Origin: Aquabacter sp965279295
GTDB lineage: Bacteria; Pseudomonadota; Alphaproteobacteria; Rhizobiales; Xanthobacteraceae
Direction: 5' to 3' (one strand)
Length of the DNA: 64,000 nucleotides
Assembly (NCBI GenBank): GCA_965279295.1
Contig: CBDIHQ010000013.1
In this document: one piece after another, positions 18,116 through 26,370 of the stretch
How positions within the stretch are numbered: the first letter of the stretch is position 1
Layout: every line of letters begins with the position of its first letter
Translations under genes and position numbers: made by a program
Notes under the pieces: generated by a model
What the model was told of the DNA's origin: nothing
The model's input: the letters and a program-made list of their open reading frames with translations, nothing else
The model's database searches: none

Positions 18116-19165
18116 ATGTACGATCTGGAAGTGGTCAGCCTGCACAAAATCTACAGCGGCGCGGCCGTCGTAGAGGATGTGAACTTCGCGCTTCCGCGCG
18201 GCGAGATGGTCGCCGTGCTTGGCCCGTCGGGCTGCGGCAAGACGACGACGTTACGCATGGTGGCCGGCTTCGTCACGCCGACTTCCGGGCAAATTCGCCT
18301 CCGCGGCCAGGACATCACCGATCTCGCGCCCAATCACCGCAACATGGGTATGGTGTTCCAGAGCTACGCACTCTTTCCGCACATGAACGTGTTCGACAAC
18401 ATCGCGTTCGGCCTGCGGGCGCATCAGGTCGCGAAATCCGAAATCCCCGCGCGCGTCGGGAAGTATCTCGACGTCGTCGGCCTCGGCGCGCTGCACCAGC
18501 GTTTCCCGAAGGAATTGTCCGGCGGCCAGCAGCAGCGCGTGGCGTTGGCGCGCGTGCTCGCGCTGCATCCCCAGATCCTGCTGTTTGACGAGCCGCTTTC
18601 GAACCTCGACGCCAAATTGCGGGTGCAGATGCGCGGAGAAATCCGGCGCCTGCAAAAGGCGTCAGGCATCTCCGCCCTATTCGTCACGCATGACCAGGAG
18701 GAGGCCATGGTCATCGCCGACCGGATCGTTGTGATGAACAAGGGCCGCATCGAGCAGATCGGCACGCCCGCCGAAATCTACGACGAGCCGAAATCGCGCT
18801 TCGTCGCGGACTTCATCGGCGCGGGAAACCTGATTTCCGGCGCGATCAACGACGGACGGTTCGTCACGGCAAAGGGGTTGGCGGTCGCGCTAAACCCGTC
18901 CCGCTCGTCGGGCCAGCGCGGCGAAGCCGTGCTCTCGATCCGCCCCGAGAAGATCTCGTTCGCCGGCTCCGCCGAAGAGAGTGTCTCGGGGGTGATCGTG
19001 AGCGCCGTCAATCTCGGCAGCATCCAGGAGACAGAGGTCGAGTTGCCCTCTGGCGACATCTTCAAGGTTCATGAGCAATGCCGGGCCGGCTTCAGGCGCC
19101 GCGAGGTCGGCGAGCAGGTCTCCATCGCCTGGCAGCCGGACGACGCCAAGCTTCTTTTCAACTAA
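18116..19165 (+). CDS. ABC transporter ATP-binding protein (PotA-like)
   Basis: A 349-residue ATPase: Walker A GPSGCGKTT near residue 40, Q-loop VFQSYALFPHMNV, signature LSGGQQQR, Walker B ILLFDEP and LFVTHDQEEA, followed by a C-terminal TOBE-type regulatory domain (SIRPEKISF region). This is the usual CUT1/Pot-type arrangement. It starts 20 bases after PotC with an SD-like GAGG. Confidence 0.94.
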   Translation: MYDLEVVSLHKIYSGAAVVEDVNFALPRGEMVAVLGPSGCGKTTTLRMVAGFVTPTSGQIRLRGQDITDLAPNHRNMGMVFQSYALFPHMNVFDNIAFGLRAHQVAKSEIPARVGKYLDVVGLGALHQRFPKELSGGQQQRVALARVLALHPQILLFDEPLSNLDAKLRVQMRGEIRRLQKASGISALFVTHDQEEAMVIADRIVVMNKGRIEQIGTPAEIYDEPKSRFVADFIGAGNLISGAINDGRFVTAKGLAVALNPSRSSGQRGEAVLSIRPEKISFAGSAEESVSGVIVSAVNLGSIQETEVELPSGDIFKVHEQCRAGFRRREVGEQVSIAWQPDDAKLLFN

Positions 19166-19180
19166 ACCAGGGGAAGACGA

Positions 19181-20209
19181 ATGACCTTCATCAGCAGACT
19201 TGCGGGCGCGGCGCTCTGCCTCGCGGCCTTCACCGGCGGCGCCTCCGCTCAGACCGAATTGACCGTTATCGGATATGGCGGCTCCTTCCAGGAGGGCTGG
19301 CAAAAGGCGGTGATCGAGCCGTTCGAGAAGGCCAATCCCGGCATCAAGATCAAGGTCGTCACCGCCGGAACCGTCCAGGCCGCGAGCCTGATGCGGAGCC
19401 AGAAGGACAACGTCAAAGTCGACGTGATGATGATGGACGAGCAGGGGGCGGCGCAGATGGCCCGTGAAGGCCTCTATGAGCCGCTCAGCGCCAAGACCAT
19501 CCCGAACCTCGACCACCTCCATCCGCAGTTCCGGCTGCCGGGGGATGTCTATGCGCGCTTCATGTATACCGTGCAGGTCCTGGTCTACAACAACACCAAG
19601 ATCACCGATCGTCCAACCACGCTCGATGCCCTGTGGAACGACAAGTATCGCGGCCGCGTGGCGGTCGCCGAGGTCGGGACCACGCCCGGCATGTTCCTGC
19701 TGATGGCGATGATGGACAAGGCCGGGAAGGACGGCAAGCCGAGCGAGGATGGCGGCTTTGAACTGATGAAGCGCATCAAGCCGAACATCGTGACGATCTG
19801 GAGCACGATGGCGCAGCTCGACCAACTCTTCACGCAGGGCGACGTGTGGATCTCCACATGGCCGAACAACCGCGCACAGGGGGCGATCGACGCCGGTTCT
19901 CCGCTCACCTGGGTGGTTCCGCCCAAGGCCTATCTCAACGCCTCGACCATGGGCATCGCCAAGGGCTCGAAGAATGTGGCCGAGGCGCAGAAATATATCG
20001 ACTTCGCGCTGAGCAAGGAGGCGCAGGCGGCCAACGCCAAGTTCTCCTACCTCAACCCGGTCAACAAGGATGTCGTCCTGCCGCCGGACGTTGCCGCCAA
20101 GCTTCCCGCGACGCCGGTCTCCGAACTCACGATCCCGGACTGGAACTATGTGCTGAGCCGCCTGCCGGACTGGACGAAGCGCTGGAGCCGCGAGTTCGCA
20201 AGCCAGTGA
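19181..20209 (+). CDS. ABC transporter extracellular solute-binding protein (PotD-like)
   Basis: A 342-residue receptor with signal peptide MTFISRLAGAALCLAAFTGGASAQ followed by TELTVIGYGGSFQEGW, the typical opening of Pot/Fe-type family solute-binding proteins. Further motifs are RFMYTVQVLVYNN, the TLDALWNDKYRGRVAV region and NASTMGIAKGSKN. It delivers the ligand to the two permeases and ATPase upstream. A strong hairpin directly after the stop separates it from the following SDR gene. Confidence 0.92.
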   Translation: MTFISRLAGAALCLAAFTGGASAQTELTVIGYGGSFQEGWQKAVIEPFEKANPGIKIKVVTAGTVQAASLMRSQKDNVKVDVMMMDEQGAAQMAREGLYEPLSAKTIPNLDHLHPQFRLPGDVYARFMYTVQVLVYNNTKITDRPTTLDALWNDKYRGRVAVAEVGTTPGMFLLMAMMDKAGKDGKPSEDGGFELMKRIKPNIVTIWSTMAQLDQLFTQGDVWISTWPNNRAQGAIDAGSPLTWVVPPKAYLNASTMGIAKGSKNVAEAQKYIDFALSKEAQAANAKFSYLNPVNKDVVLPPDVAAKLPATPVSELTIPDWNYVLSRLPDWTKRWSREFASQ

Positions 20210-20216
20210 CCCGGCC

Positions 20217-20240
20217 GGGCGGAGGCGCACGCCTCCGCCC
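20217..20240 (+). terminator. Strong hairpin after the receptor gene
   Basis: GGGCGGAGGC and GCCTCCGCCC form a perfect 10-bp GC-rich stem with a 4-base loop, 8 bases after the receptor stop. No T tract follows. It may partly terminate transcription or stabilise the receptor mRNA, giving unequal expression of the transport and SDR genes. Confidence 0.5.
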
Positions 20241-20274
20241 GCTCCATCCTATTCCAGACCGAGGACGTGTGAGC

Positions 20275-21033
20275 ATGACAGGTGTTGAAGGGCGCATCGC
20301 GCTGGTGACCGGAGCGGCCGGCGAGATCGGCAAAAGCGTGGCGCAGCGCCTGAGCGCGGACGGCTACCACCTGATCCTGCTCGACCGCAGCGAAGGCGTG
20401 CGGGAGGTCGCCGACGAACTGCGCGTTTCGGGACGGCTCAGTGAGCCATACGTCGTCGACATCACCGACGCGGCGGCGGTCGATGCCTGCTGCAAGGACA
20501 TGATCGCCAAGCACACGCGCGTCGACATTCTCGTCAACAACGCCGGCGTCACGCTGCGCGAGCAGGGTAAAAAGCCGCCGGCGTTCAGCATCAGCACCGA
20601 TCAATGGAAGCTGATGCTGGCGATCAATCTCACCGGCGCGTTCCTGTTCAGCCGCGCGCTCCTGCCAGCTATGACCGCGAACGGGTGGGGCCGGATCATC
20701 AACATGTCGTCGATGGGCGGGCGCATCGGCTCGCGCTTCAACGGCATGCACTATTCGGCGAGCAAATCCGCTCTGATCGGCCTGACGCGCACAATCGCGG
20801 TCGAGGCGGGAAAGGACGGCGTCACCGCGAACGTCGTCGCTCCGGGGCGGATCGCGACCGAGGCGAACAAGCGCGCCGGCACCGATCCGCGCGCGATCGA
20901 GGCGTTTATCCCGCTCCATCGCCTCGGCACCGAGGAGGAGGTGGCGGCGACGGTCTCGTTCCTCGCATCCGAGGGGGCAGGCTATGTCACCGGCGCGGTA
21001 CTGGACGTAAACGGCGGCTTCCACATGGCGTAA
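20275..21033 (+). CDS. SDR family oxidoreductase, one of two paralogues in the cluster
   Basis: A 252-residue short-chain dehydrogenase: TGAAGEIG cofactor loop (about residues 12-19), NNAG, serine in NMSS, catalytic Y-x-x-x-K in YSASK and the C-terminal YVTGAVLDVNGGFHMA. It is co-directional with the importer and probably oxidises or reduces the imported compound. It is clearly related to the SDR at 23152 (same GSR-NG-HY-A-K block and same NGG ending). The ATG at 20275 matches the expected SDR N-terminal length; the longer open frame upstream is not coding. Confidence 0.9.
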   Translation: MTGVEGRIALVTGAAGEIGKSVAQRLSADGYHLILLDRSEGVREVADELRVSGRLSEPYVVDITDAAAVDACCKDMIAKHTRVDILVNNAGVTLREQGKKPPAFSISTDQWKLMLAINLTGAFLFSRALLPAMTANGWGRIINMSSMGGRIGSRFNGMHYSASKSALIGLTRTIAVEAGKDGVTANVVAPGRIATEANKRAGTDPRAIEAFIPLHRLGTEEEVAATVSFLASEGAGYVTGAVLDVNGGFHMA

Positions 21034-21050
21034 GAAGAGAGCCCGACCCG

Positions 21051-22088
21051 TCAGGCGCTCTCCAGCGCGGTTTCGCGCAGTTCCATCATCAGGGCGCGGC
21101 TCGTTTCACGGGTGCGATCCTCCAATGCGCCGATGAAACTAAGCAGCCGGTCGGTAACCGGGATGGGAATGCCATGCTCCCGCGCGAGGCGCTGCATCGG
21201 TGCGAATTGCTCATGCAGTTCGCTTCTCAGCCCGAGATGAACGATCTGGTACCAATAGCCAGAATGCTGCTTGGCCGAATCCTTGAGAAGATCGAGAACC
21301 GTGTCGACGCATTTCTGCTGCAGGTCCGGATGGTCGCCAACGAAGGCATTCGGCTGGAACCAGTCCCGGTCGATCGCGGGATGGCCGTCCGCCTTCGACA
21401 CCGCGACCACCTCGCGCATGAGCGCAACCAGCAGCGGCCGCAGTTCGGGATCCCTCAGGAACTTCCTTGTGAGCCCATCTTCCAGCACCGCGGCGGCAAG
21501 GAAGGCGCCGTAGGCCATTTTGGTCCAGATCACCCGATACACATCGTCGGCGATGTGCAGGTCTGGCGCGAGATGGCGCAGCAATTGCGCGATGGGCGCG
21601 ATGGGCGGCCCCTTTTCGGGATCGACGAGCCCGATCGTCATGTTCGCCTTCGCGCCATAGGTCACATGGCCAGGTGAGGTGAGCGTCGCTGGCAGGAAGA
21701 AGGAGGCGACCACCGTGCGCTCCACCCCGACGATCTTGGCCACATCCAGCGAGGCCAGCCCGTTCTGGCAGGAGACGACGATGCCGCCGGGCGCCAGATG
21801 CGGCACCAGCCCGCTCATCGCCGCCTGTGTGCTGTACAGCCGGACGGGGAGGAAGGCGAGGTCGTAGGTTCCCGGCAGGTCCTGCGGAAGATAGGCCGGC
21901 GCACCGACGGTGAACTGGGCCACCGGCCCCTCGATATTGAGCCGGCCCGCGCGAATTTCGGCCACTTGTGCCGCATTGATATCGGCGAAGACGACCGGCA
22001 CCCCCGCGCGAATGAGGTGGGAACCTATGATCGATCCGATCGCTCCCGCGCCCCAGATCAGGATCGGCTTACGGCTCTCTTCACCCAT
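21051..22088 (-). CDS. Ketopantoate reductase-like NAD(P)-dependent oxidoreductase (PanE/ApbA family)
   Basis: A 345-residue protein with an N-terminal Rossmann motif GAGAIGS and the ApbA_C-type helical domain (IWTKMAYGAFLAA, the catalytic lysine context of the family). True PanE reduces 2-dehydropantoate in pantothenate synthesis; members inside catabolic clusters usually act on other 2-keto or 2-hydroxy acids. The ATG at 22088 follows GGAG, 24 bases inside the longest frame. It is divergent from the GntR regulator and convergent with the SDR at 20275. Confidence 0.88.
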   Translation of the reverse strand: MGEESRKPILIWGAGAIGSIIGSHLIRAGVPVVFADINAAQVAEIRAGRLNIEGPVAQFTVGAPAYLPQDLPGTYDLAFLPVRLYSTQAAMSGLVPHLAPGGIVVSCQNGLASLDVAKIVGVERTVVASFFLPATLTSPGHVTYGAKANMTIGLVDPEKGPPIAPIAQLLRHLAPDLHIADDVYRVIWTKMAYGAFLAAAVLEDGLTRKFLRDPELRPLLVALMREVVAVSKADGHPAIDRDWFQPNAFVGDHPDLQQKCVDTVLDLLKDSAKQHSGYWYQIVHLGLRSELHEQFAPMQRLAREHGIPIPVTDRLLSFIGALEDRTRETSRALMMELRETALESA

Positions 22089-22438
22089 CCGCGTTCTCCA
22101 CTCGACCAACACTTTGTAAATCGCAACAGTTTATCTATTTTATATTATATATGAATTTGCGCAAAGGCTTGTCGCGTGAGTTCGGCGCACGACGACAGGA
22201 GCGATAGCGCAGATAACGAGTAGGGGCGACCGGCTCTCGCGTCCACGCCGATCCCGCCGAAAACAGCCACAGGCGGGGTGCGCCCGGGCATTGAGATGAT
22301 TGGTGGACGCCCCGGTCTATTCAACGGGTTGAAAAATCGCGGCGGCACTGCCTATTGCACTCACACGCGAGCTTCGCCCGTCGACGGGGCGGCGGGGCGG
22401 GATCGGAAGAAGACGGTCGCACAAGCGGGAGGACCAGA
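22089..22438. other. Divergent promoter region of the PanE-like and GntR genes
   Basis: About 350 bases between divergent starts. It holds the AT-rich element at 22142-22154; the remainder is GC-rich with no gene or RNA visible. Confidence 0.4.
22142..22154 (-). promoter_or_regulatory. AT-rich shared element, site B (PanE-like gene)
   Basis: On the minus strand TCATATATAATAT, sharing 12 of 13 bases with site A and all 13 with site C. It contains TATAAT and lies about 55-65 bases before the PanE-like start, within the region divergent to the GntR gene. Confidence 0.5.
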
Positions 22439-23137
22439 ATGGAGACGCAGGCCAGAGGGAGGCAAGTCCACAGGACGAAAGCCGAACTCATCACCCATGA
22501 ACTGCGCACGCAGATTTTCGCCGGGCATCTCGCGCCCGGTCAGCGACTTATTCTGCGGGAAATCGCCGAGGATTTTGGCTCCAGCGAAATCCCCGTGCGC
22601 GAGGCTCTGAACTCACTCGCCTCGCTCGGTCTGGTGACGATGATCCCGTACGAGGGCGCTCGGGTCGCAAAGCTCAACCTGACGGAGCTGATCGAACTCA
22701 CCGAGGTGCGCCTCCTGCTGGAAAAGGAAGCGACACTGCAGGCGGTGCGCGACTTTCCCCCGGAGGCTCTGGCGACGCTCAAGGAGATCATCCAGCGGAT
22801 GGAAAGGGCAAATGTGGACAAGAACACATTGGCCTATGGCGAACTGAACCGGGAATTGCACGATGCCATCATCTCGCATTGTCCTAACGTCAAGATGATC
22901 GCCTTCATCAGGGACCTGAGGAACAAGACCGAGCGCAGCCGCGCGGTCCACAGCCGCCTGCCGAGCCACACCAGCCGGTCGCTGAAGATTCACAAATCCA
23001 TCGTTCGGGCGATCGCATCGGGCAAACACGATCAGCTCGCCACATTGCTGGACGAGCACAACGGCTACACCCTGATTGCACTCAAGGCTCTACCCGAGGA
23101 GGTGGATGCTCCGGCGATCCGCATAAGGCGTACCTGA
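22439..23137 (+). CDS. GntR family transcriptional regulator (FCD/FadR subfamily)
   Basis: A 232-residue regulator. The N-terminal winged helix contains the usual KAELITHELRTQIFAGHLAPG and SEIPVREALNSLASLGLV (recognition helix), and is followed by an all-helical FCD ligand domain beginning around LTEVRLLLEKEATLQAV. Such proteins are metabolite-responsive, usually repressors of adjacent catabolic or transport genes. The start at 22439 has a perfect GGAGG. It sits in the middle of the importer/SDR/PanE-like cluster and is the natural candidate to bind the shared AT-rich element. Confidence 0.92.
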   Translation: METQARGRQVHRTKAELITHELRTQIFAGHLAPGQRLILREIAEDFGSSEIPVREALNSLASLGLVTMIPYEGARVAKLNLTELIELTEVRLLLEKEATLQAVRDFPPEALATLKEIIQRMERANVDKNTLAYGELNRELHDAIISHCPNVKMIAFIRDLRNKTERSRAVHSRLPSHTSRSLKIHKSIVRAIASGKHDQLATLLDEHNGYTLIALKALPEEVDAPAIRIRRT

Positions 23138-23157
23138 GGCCCCGTGCGGGCTCAGGT
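23132..23157. terminator. Bidirectional hairpin covering both stop codons
   Basis: ACCTGAG (23132-23138) pairs with CTCAGGT (23151-23157), with additional CCC/GGG pairing inside. The stem includes the stop codon of the GntR gene on one side and that of the minus-strand SDR on the other, so a single palindrome ends both convergent genes. Confidence 0.5.
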
Positions 23158-23910
23158 CATGTACCAGCCGCCGTTCACGTCGAGGATCGCGCCGGTGACA
23201 TAGGAAGCCGCATCCGAGACGAGGTAGTCCACCGCGCCGGTGACGTCAGTGGGCGTGCCGAGCCGCCCGGCCGGAATATAGGTCTCGATGAAGTCCCGAT
23301 CCGTCCCCTCGGCCACATTGATGCGTGTCTCGATGCGCCCGGGCGCAATGACGTTCGCCGTCACGCCGTGGCGCGCCACCTCGAGGGCGAGCGTGCGCGT
23401 CATGCCGATAAGTCCGGTCTTGGTGGCCGCATAGTGCGCCCCGTTGAGCCGGCTACCGGTGCGGCCGGCGACCGAGGACATATTGATGACACGGCCCCAT
23501 TTGCGCTCGACCATACCCGGCACAAATTCCTGCGTCAGCAGGAAGGCGCTGGTGAGATTGACGGCGATGATCGCATTCCAGTCCTCGAGCGTGATGTCGA
23601 CGACGGGAACCTTCTGGCCGCTTTTGCGCATGGAGACGCCGGCGATATTCACCAGGATGTCGACACCGCCATGGGTCTCCTGAATCTGCTTCAGGGCTAC
23701 GGCGAGAAGATCCTCTCGGCTGACGTCGACCACGACCGGCGTCGCCGCCAATCCCTTGGCCGTCAAGGCCGCGGCGAGGTCGGAGACCTTCTCCGCCATG
23801 TCGAGCATGAGGACATGGTTGCCGGCATGCGCGAGATGTTCGCTGACGGCCGAGCCGAGGCTTCCAGCGGCACCGGTAACGAGAGCTGTTCGGATTTTGG
23901 GAGCGGACAC
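23152..23910 (-). CDS. SDR family oxidoreductase, second paralogue
   Basis: A 252-residue short-chain dehydrogenase with TGAAGSLG, DILVNIAG, NMSS, the catalytic YAATK and the ending YVTGAILDVNGGWYMT. It is a diverged paralogue of the SDR at 20275; two related SDRs in one cluster suggest stereo- or step-specific oxidation of the imported compound. The frame is open to an ATG at 23952, but that ATG has no ribosome-binding site. It also lies only 15 bases from the AT-rich promoter-like element. The GTG at 23910, after GAAGG, gives the normal SDR N-terminal length and is preferred. Confidence 0.88.
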   Translation of the reverse strand: MSAPKIRTALVTGAAGSLGSAVSEHLAHAGNHVLMLDMAEKVSDLAAALTAKGLAATPVVVDVSREDLLAVALKQIQETHGGVDILVNIAGVSMRKSGQKVPVVDITLEDWNAIIAVNLTSAFLLTQEFVPGMVERKWGRVINMSSVAGRTGSRLNGAHYAATKTGLIGMTRTLALEVARHGVTANVIAPGRIETRINVAEGTDRDFIETYIPAGRLGTPTDVTGAVDYLVSDAASYVTGAILDVNGGWYMT

Positions 23911-23966
23911 TTTACCGTGGCCTTCAGCTGGGTCACGACGCGAGAGCGCCATACCGTGATGATATG

Positions 23967-23979
23967 ATATTATATATGA
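23967..23979 (-). promoter_or_regulatory. AT-rich shared element, site C (second SDR gene)
   Basis: On the minus strand TCATATATAATAT, identical to site B over 13 bases and matching site A at 12. It contains TATAAT (23974-23969). A TTGACA hexamer (23989-23984) lies 9 bases further upstream, too close to pair with this TATAAT as a standard promoter, which favours an operator role for the element. Confidence 0.5.
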
Positions 23980-24193
23980 TAGCTGTCAACTGCGGCAGGC
24001 ATCGCGAGCTGAGGGTTGGCCGCTGGATCGCGGTGCTACGGCGGAATACTGCGTTCAGTAGTTCAGCTTCGGCACTCCGGGATGAAGCATGAGGCGGCTG
24101 AGGATCGAAAATTCGACCCATGCCCTAAAAGCACTCCTGCCCCAAACCAACGCCTAGGCGCCTTCGATGTGCCGCGCCCTGTACGCGGCGTGA

Positions 24194-25024
24194 CTATTCG
24201 ATAACGACCGCCTGAACCGTAGGTTCTTCGTTAGGCGTTGCATCCAGCGCCTCGATAGATACCGACATATTCTTCAGTTCGACCTCTCCATAGATGGTTG
24301 CGAACGCAGCGTCAGAGGCATCGCGTCCAACACCGATCCTCACAAATCCTTGCATCGCAGCGAGGCGCGTTGGATCAAAAAGATACCAATCGCCATCGAG
24401 ATAGGCCTCGAATACGGCATGGAAGTCCGGCGGGTCGAGTTGCCACGAATAGCCACTCGTGAAGCGAGCGGGGATCGATAGCGCGCGGCAGAAAGCGATG
24501 CCGAGATGAGCAAAATCCCGACAGACGCCGGCCCTTAACACCATGGTGTCATAAGCGCTTGTCTCGGCATTACTTGACCCTCTGATGTAATCTACGTGCT
24601 CGTAGATCCAATTGCAGATTTGCGTCACACGCAGATGGCCGGGCGGCATATCGCCAAACTCCCGATGCGCGAAGCGGCCGAGCAGGTCGGATTGGCAAAA
24701 CCGGCTGGGATTAAGGTATGGCATCACGCCAAGCGGCAATTCAGCCACAGGTGTCTCGGGGATATTGCTGGGGTCAGCTTCTAGTATGTTCAGCTCAACC
24801 TCAGCCCGATATGAGACCGAGAACGGCCCAGCTTCCACAGAGACCCGCATGAAGCGCGCACCGCCTTCATCCTCAGTGTATCTCTCCACCGGAACAGCAG
24901 GGGTTAGAAGCATGTTTTCAGACAGGATACGCTGACGCCTCAAAGTCGCTGCTTCGACGTTTAATATGAATACCGTTGGAGTCTTCACATCATATTCAAG
25001 GTCAGTAGCCACGGAAAAACGCAC
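24194..25024 (-). CDS. Transglutaminase-like cysteine protease family protein
   Basis: A 276-residue protein with an N-terminal beta-rich half and a transglutaminase core. The core shows the catalytic triad in order: Cys in LRAGVCRDFAHL, His in PPDFHAVFEAYL and Asp in LFDPTRLA. Bacterial members are mostly predicted cysteine peptidases of unknown substrate. GTG at 25024 follows AGGGGAG. It lacks a signal peptide. A second, different transglutaminase-like gene lies at 26371, with an EAL gene between them. Confidence 0.88.
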   Translation of the reverse strand: MRFSVATDLEYDVKTPTVFILNVEAATLRRQRILSENMLLTPAVPVERYTEDEGGARFMRVSVEAGPFSVSYRAEVELNILEADPSNIPETPVAELPLGVMPYLNPSRFCQSDLLGRFAHREFGDMPPGHLRVTQICNWIYEHVDYIRGSSNAETSAYDTMVLRAGVCRDFAHLGIAFCRALSIPARFTSGYSWQLDPPDFHAVFEAYLDGDWYLFDPTRLAAMQGFVRIGVGRDASDAAFATIYGEVELKNMSVSIEALDATPNEEPTVQAVVIE

Positions 25025-25220
25025 GATCTGCTCCCCTCTGTCTGAAGCGCTCCTGTAGCTGTGACTTCACAGTAAACGCGCGTGTCCCCTGAACACGCCC
25101 CAGCCCAATTGGTTCCCCTTCGCTATGCCAGCCGGAGAGATCAAATCCGGGGCAGCAATCCACCCGGCTACAAATAACCATTCGAATGCAGCTTCGGGTG
25201 CGGAGGCTTATATAGCGCCC

Positions 25221-26009
25221 TCAGAGTTCCACATTGACGATAGGGAAACATTCAAACTGCGGACGCGCTATGAAATAACCCTGCACAAGGTTGATTCCAA
25301 TTGCCCGTATAGCGTCCAGTTCGGCACGGGTCTCCACGCCTTCGGCCACCAATGTAATTCCGAGGCGCTCCGCAAGGCTGGCCATGGCCCTTGCTATCTC
25401 GCGGCGGGCAAGACTTGCGTCGATCCCTCGGATTATCTCCATATCGAGTTTGATCACATCCGGCTGAAAGCGAGCGAGCAGGGTCAACCCAGCATGGCCA
25501 GAGCCAAAATCATCCAGTGCGGTGGCAAAACCCATCTGCTGATACCTCGCCACAATATTTGCGACGTGAGCAGGGTCCGTCATCTCCTCAACTTCGGTAA
25601 ATTCGAATATCAGCCGGTTCGCTGGGACGTCGAATGCAGACGCGGTCTTGAGAGTGAGTTGAATGCAGGCCTCTGGAGAATAGACTGCATTCGGCAAAAA
25701 ATTGATCGAGAGCCGCGCGTCCGTCTCAAGTAGGCCCGCGGCAACCGCCCGTTCGATCGCGACGACCCGGCACCTCTGATCGAAGACATACAGATTTTCG
25801 GCGTTAACCTTCGCCAGGACGCTTTGGGCAGAGGATCCATCTGTTCCCCGAACCAGCGCCTCATAGGCCCAAGGTCGGCCGGTGGTGAGATTGACGATGG
25901 GCTGGAAAGCCATCGAAATCTCAAAACCCAGATCCTGCCCTTCTCGACACGCGGCGCACGCTCGCGCTTGAACGACGTTTTTTTCCATAATCGCAGAGTT
26001 CAATTCCAT
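25221..26009 (-). CDS. EAL domain protein, probable cyclic-di-GMP phosphodiesterase
   Basis: A 262-residue stand-alone EAL domain with the key residues in place: YEALVRG (EAL motif), SINFLPN, FEFTE, DDFGSGHAGL, the KLDME lysine/aspartate and AEGVET. This argues for an active phosphodiesterase hydrolysing cyclic di-GMP to pGpG. Before the domain there is only a short cysteine-containing segment (ACAACREG), so no recognisable sensor domain is present. The start is uncertain (ATG at 26009 or 25988, neither with a good ribosome-binding site). Confidence 0.9.
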   Translation of the reverse strand: MELNSAIMEKNVVQARACAACREGQDLGFEISMAFQPIVNLTTGRPWAYEALVRGTDGSSAQSVLAKVNAENLYVFDQRCRVVAIERAVAAGLLETDARLSINFLPNAVYSPEACIQLTLKTASAFDVPANRLIFEFTEVEEMTDPAHVANIVARYQQMGFATALDDFGSGHAGLTLLARFQPDVIKLDMEIIRGIDASLARREIARAMASLAERLGITLVAEGVETRAELDAIRAIGINLVQGYFIARPQFECFPIVNVEL

Positions 26010-26370
26010 GGCCGTTTGTGACGCTAACGCTAGGCACCAACGTTTGTTGCGCGCAATTTAAGGTGCAAGATGAACCGCGCAAAACCTCAGAAATCTCGGA
26101 TTTTCCAGGATACCACAAACAGGGTGCACTCTGAGCCTGTGGGCATTCTCGGGATACATTAAAATTGTGCGCCTCATGCAATCGCCACGCTTCCTGTCTT
26201 GCGACACTCACTTATCGCGGCGAGCATGTTGAAATGATTATGCACGGATGGAGCGGGAGATCCGGAAAAATCACGTTTCCCACGGGTTCGCGGGCCGGTG
26301 AGATACCGCGTTATTGCCACCTGGGAATGCACTCCATAGGCTAGGGATAGCGAGAAGAATTGGAATTCCG
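26010..26370. other. Divergent intergenic region
   Basis: About 360 bases between the EAL gene and the second transglutaminase-like gene. No ORF with a start signal, RNA gene or notable repeat seen. Confidence 0.4.
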
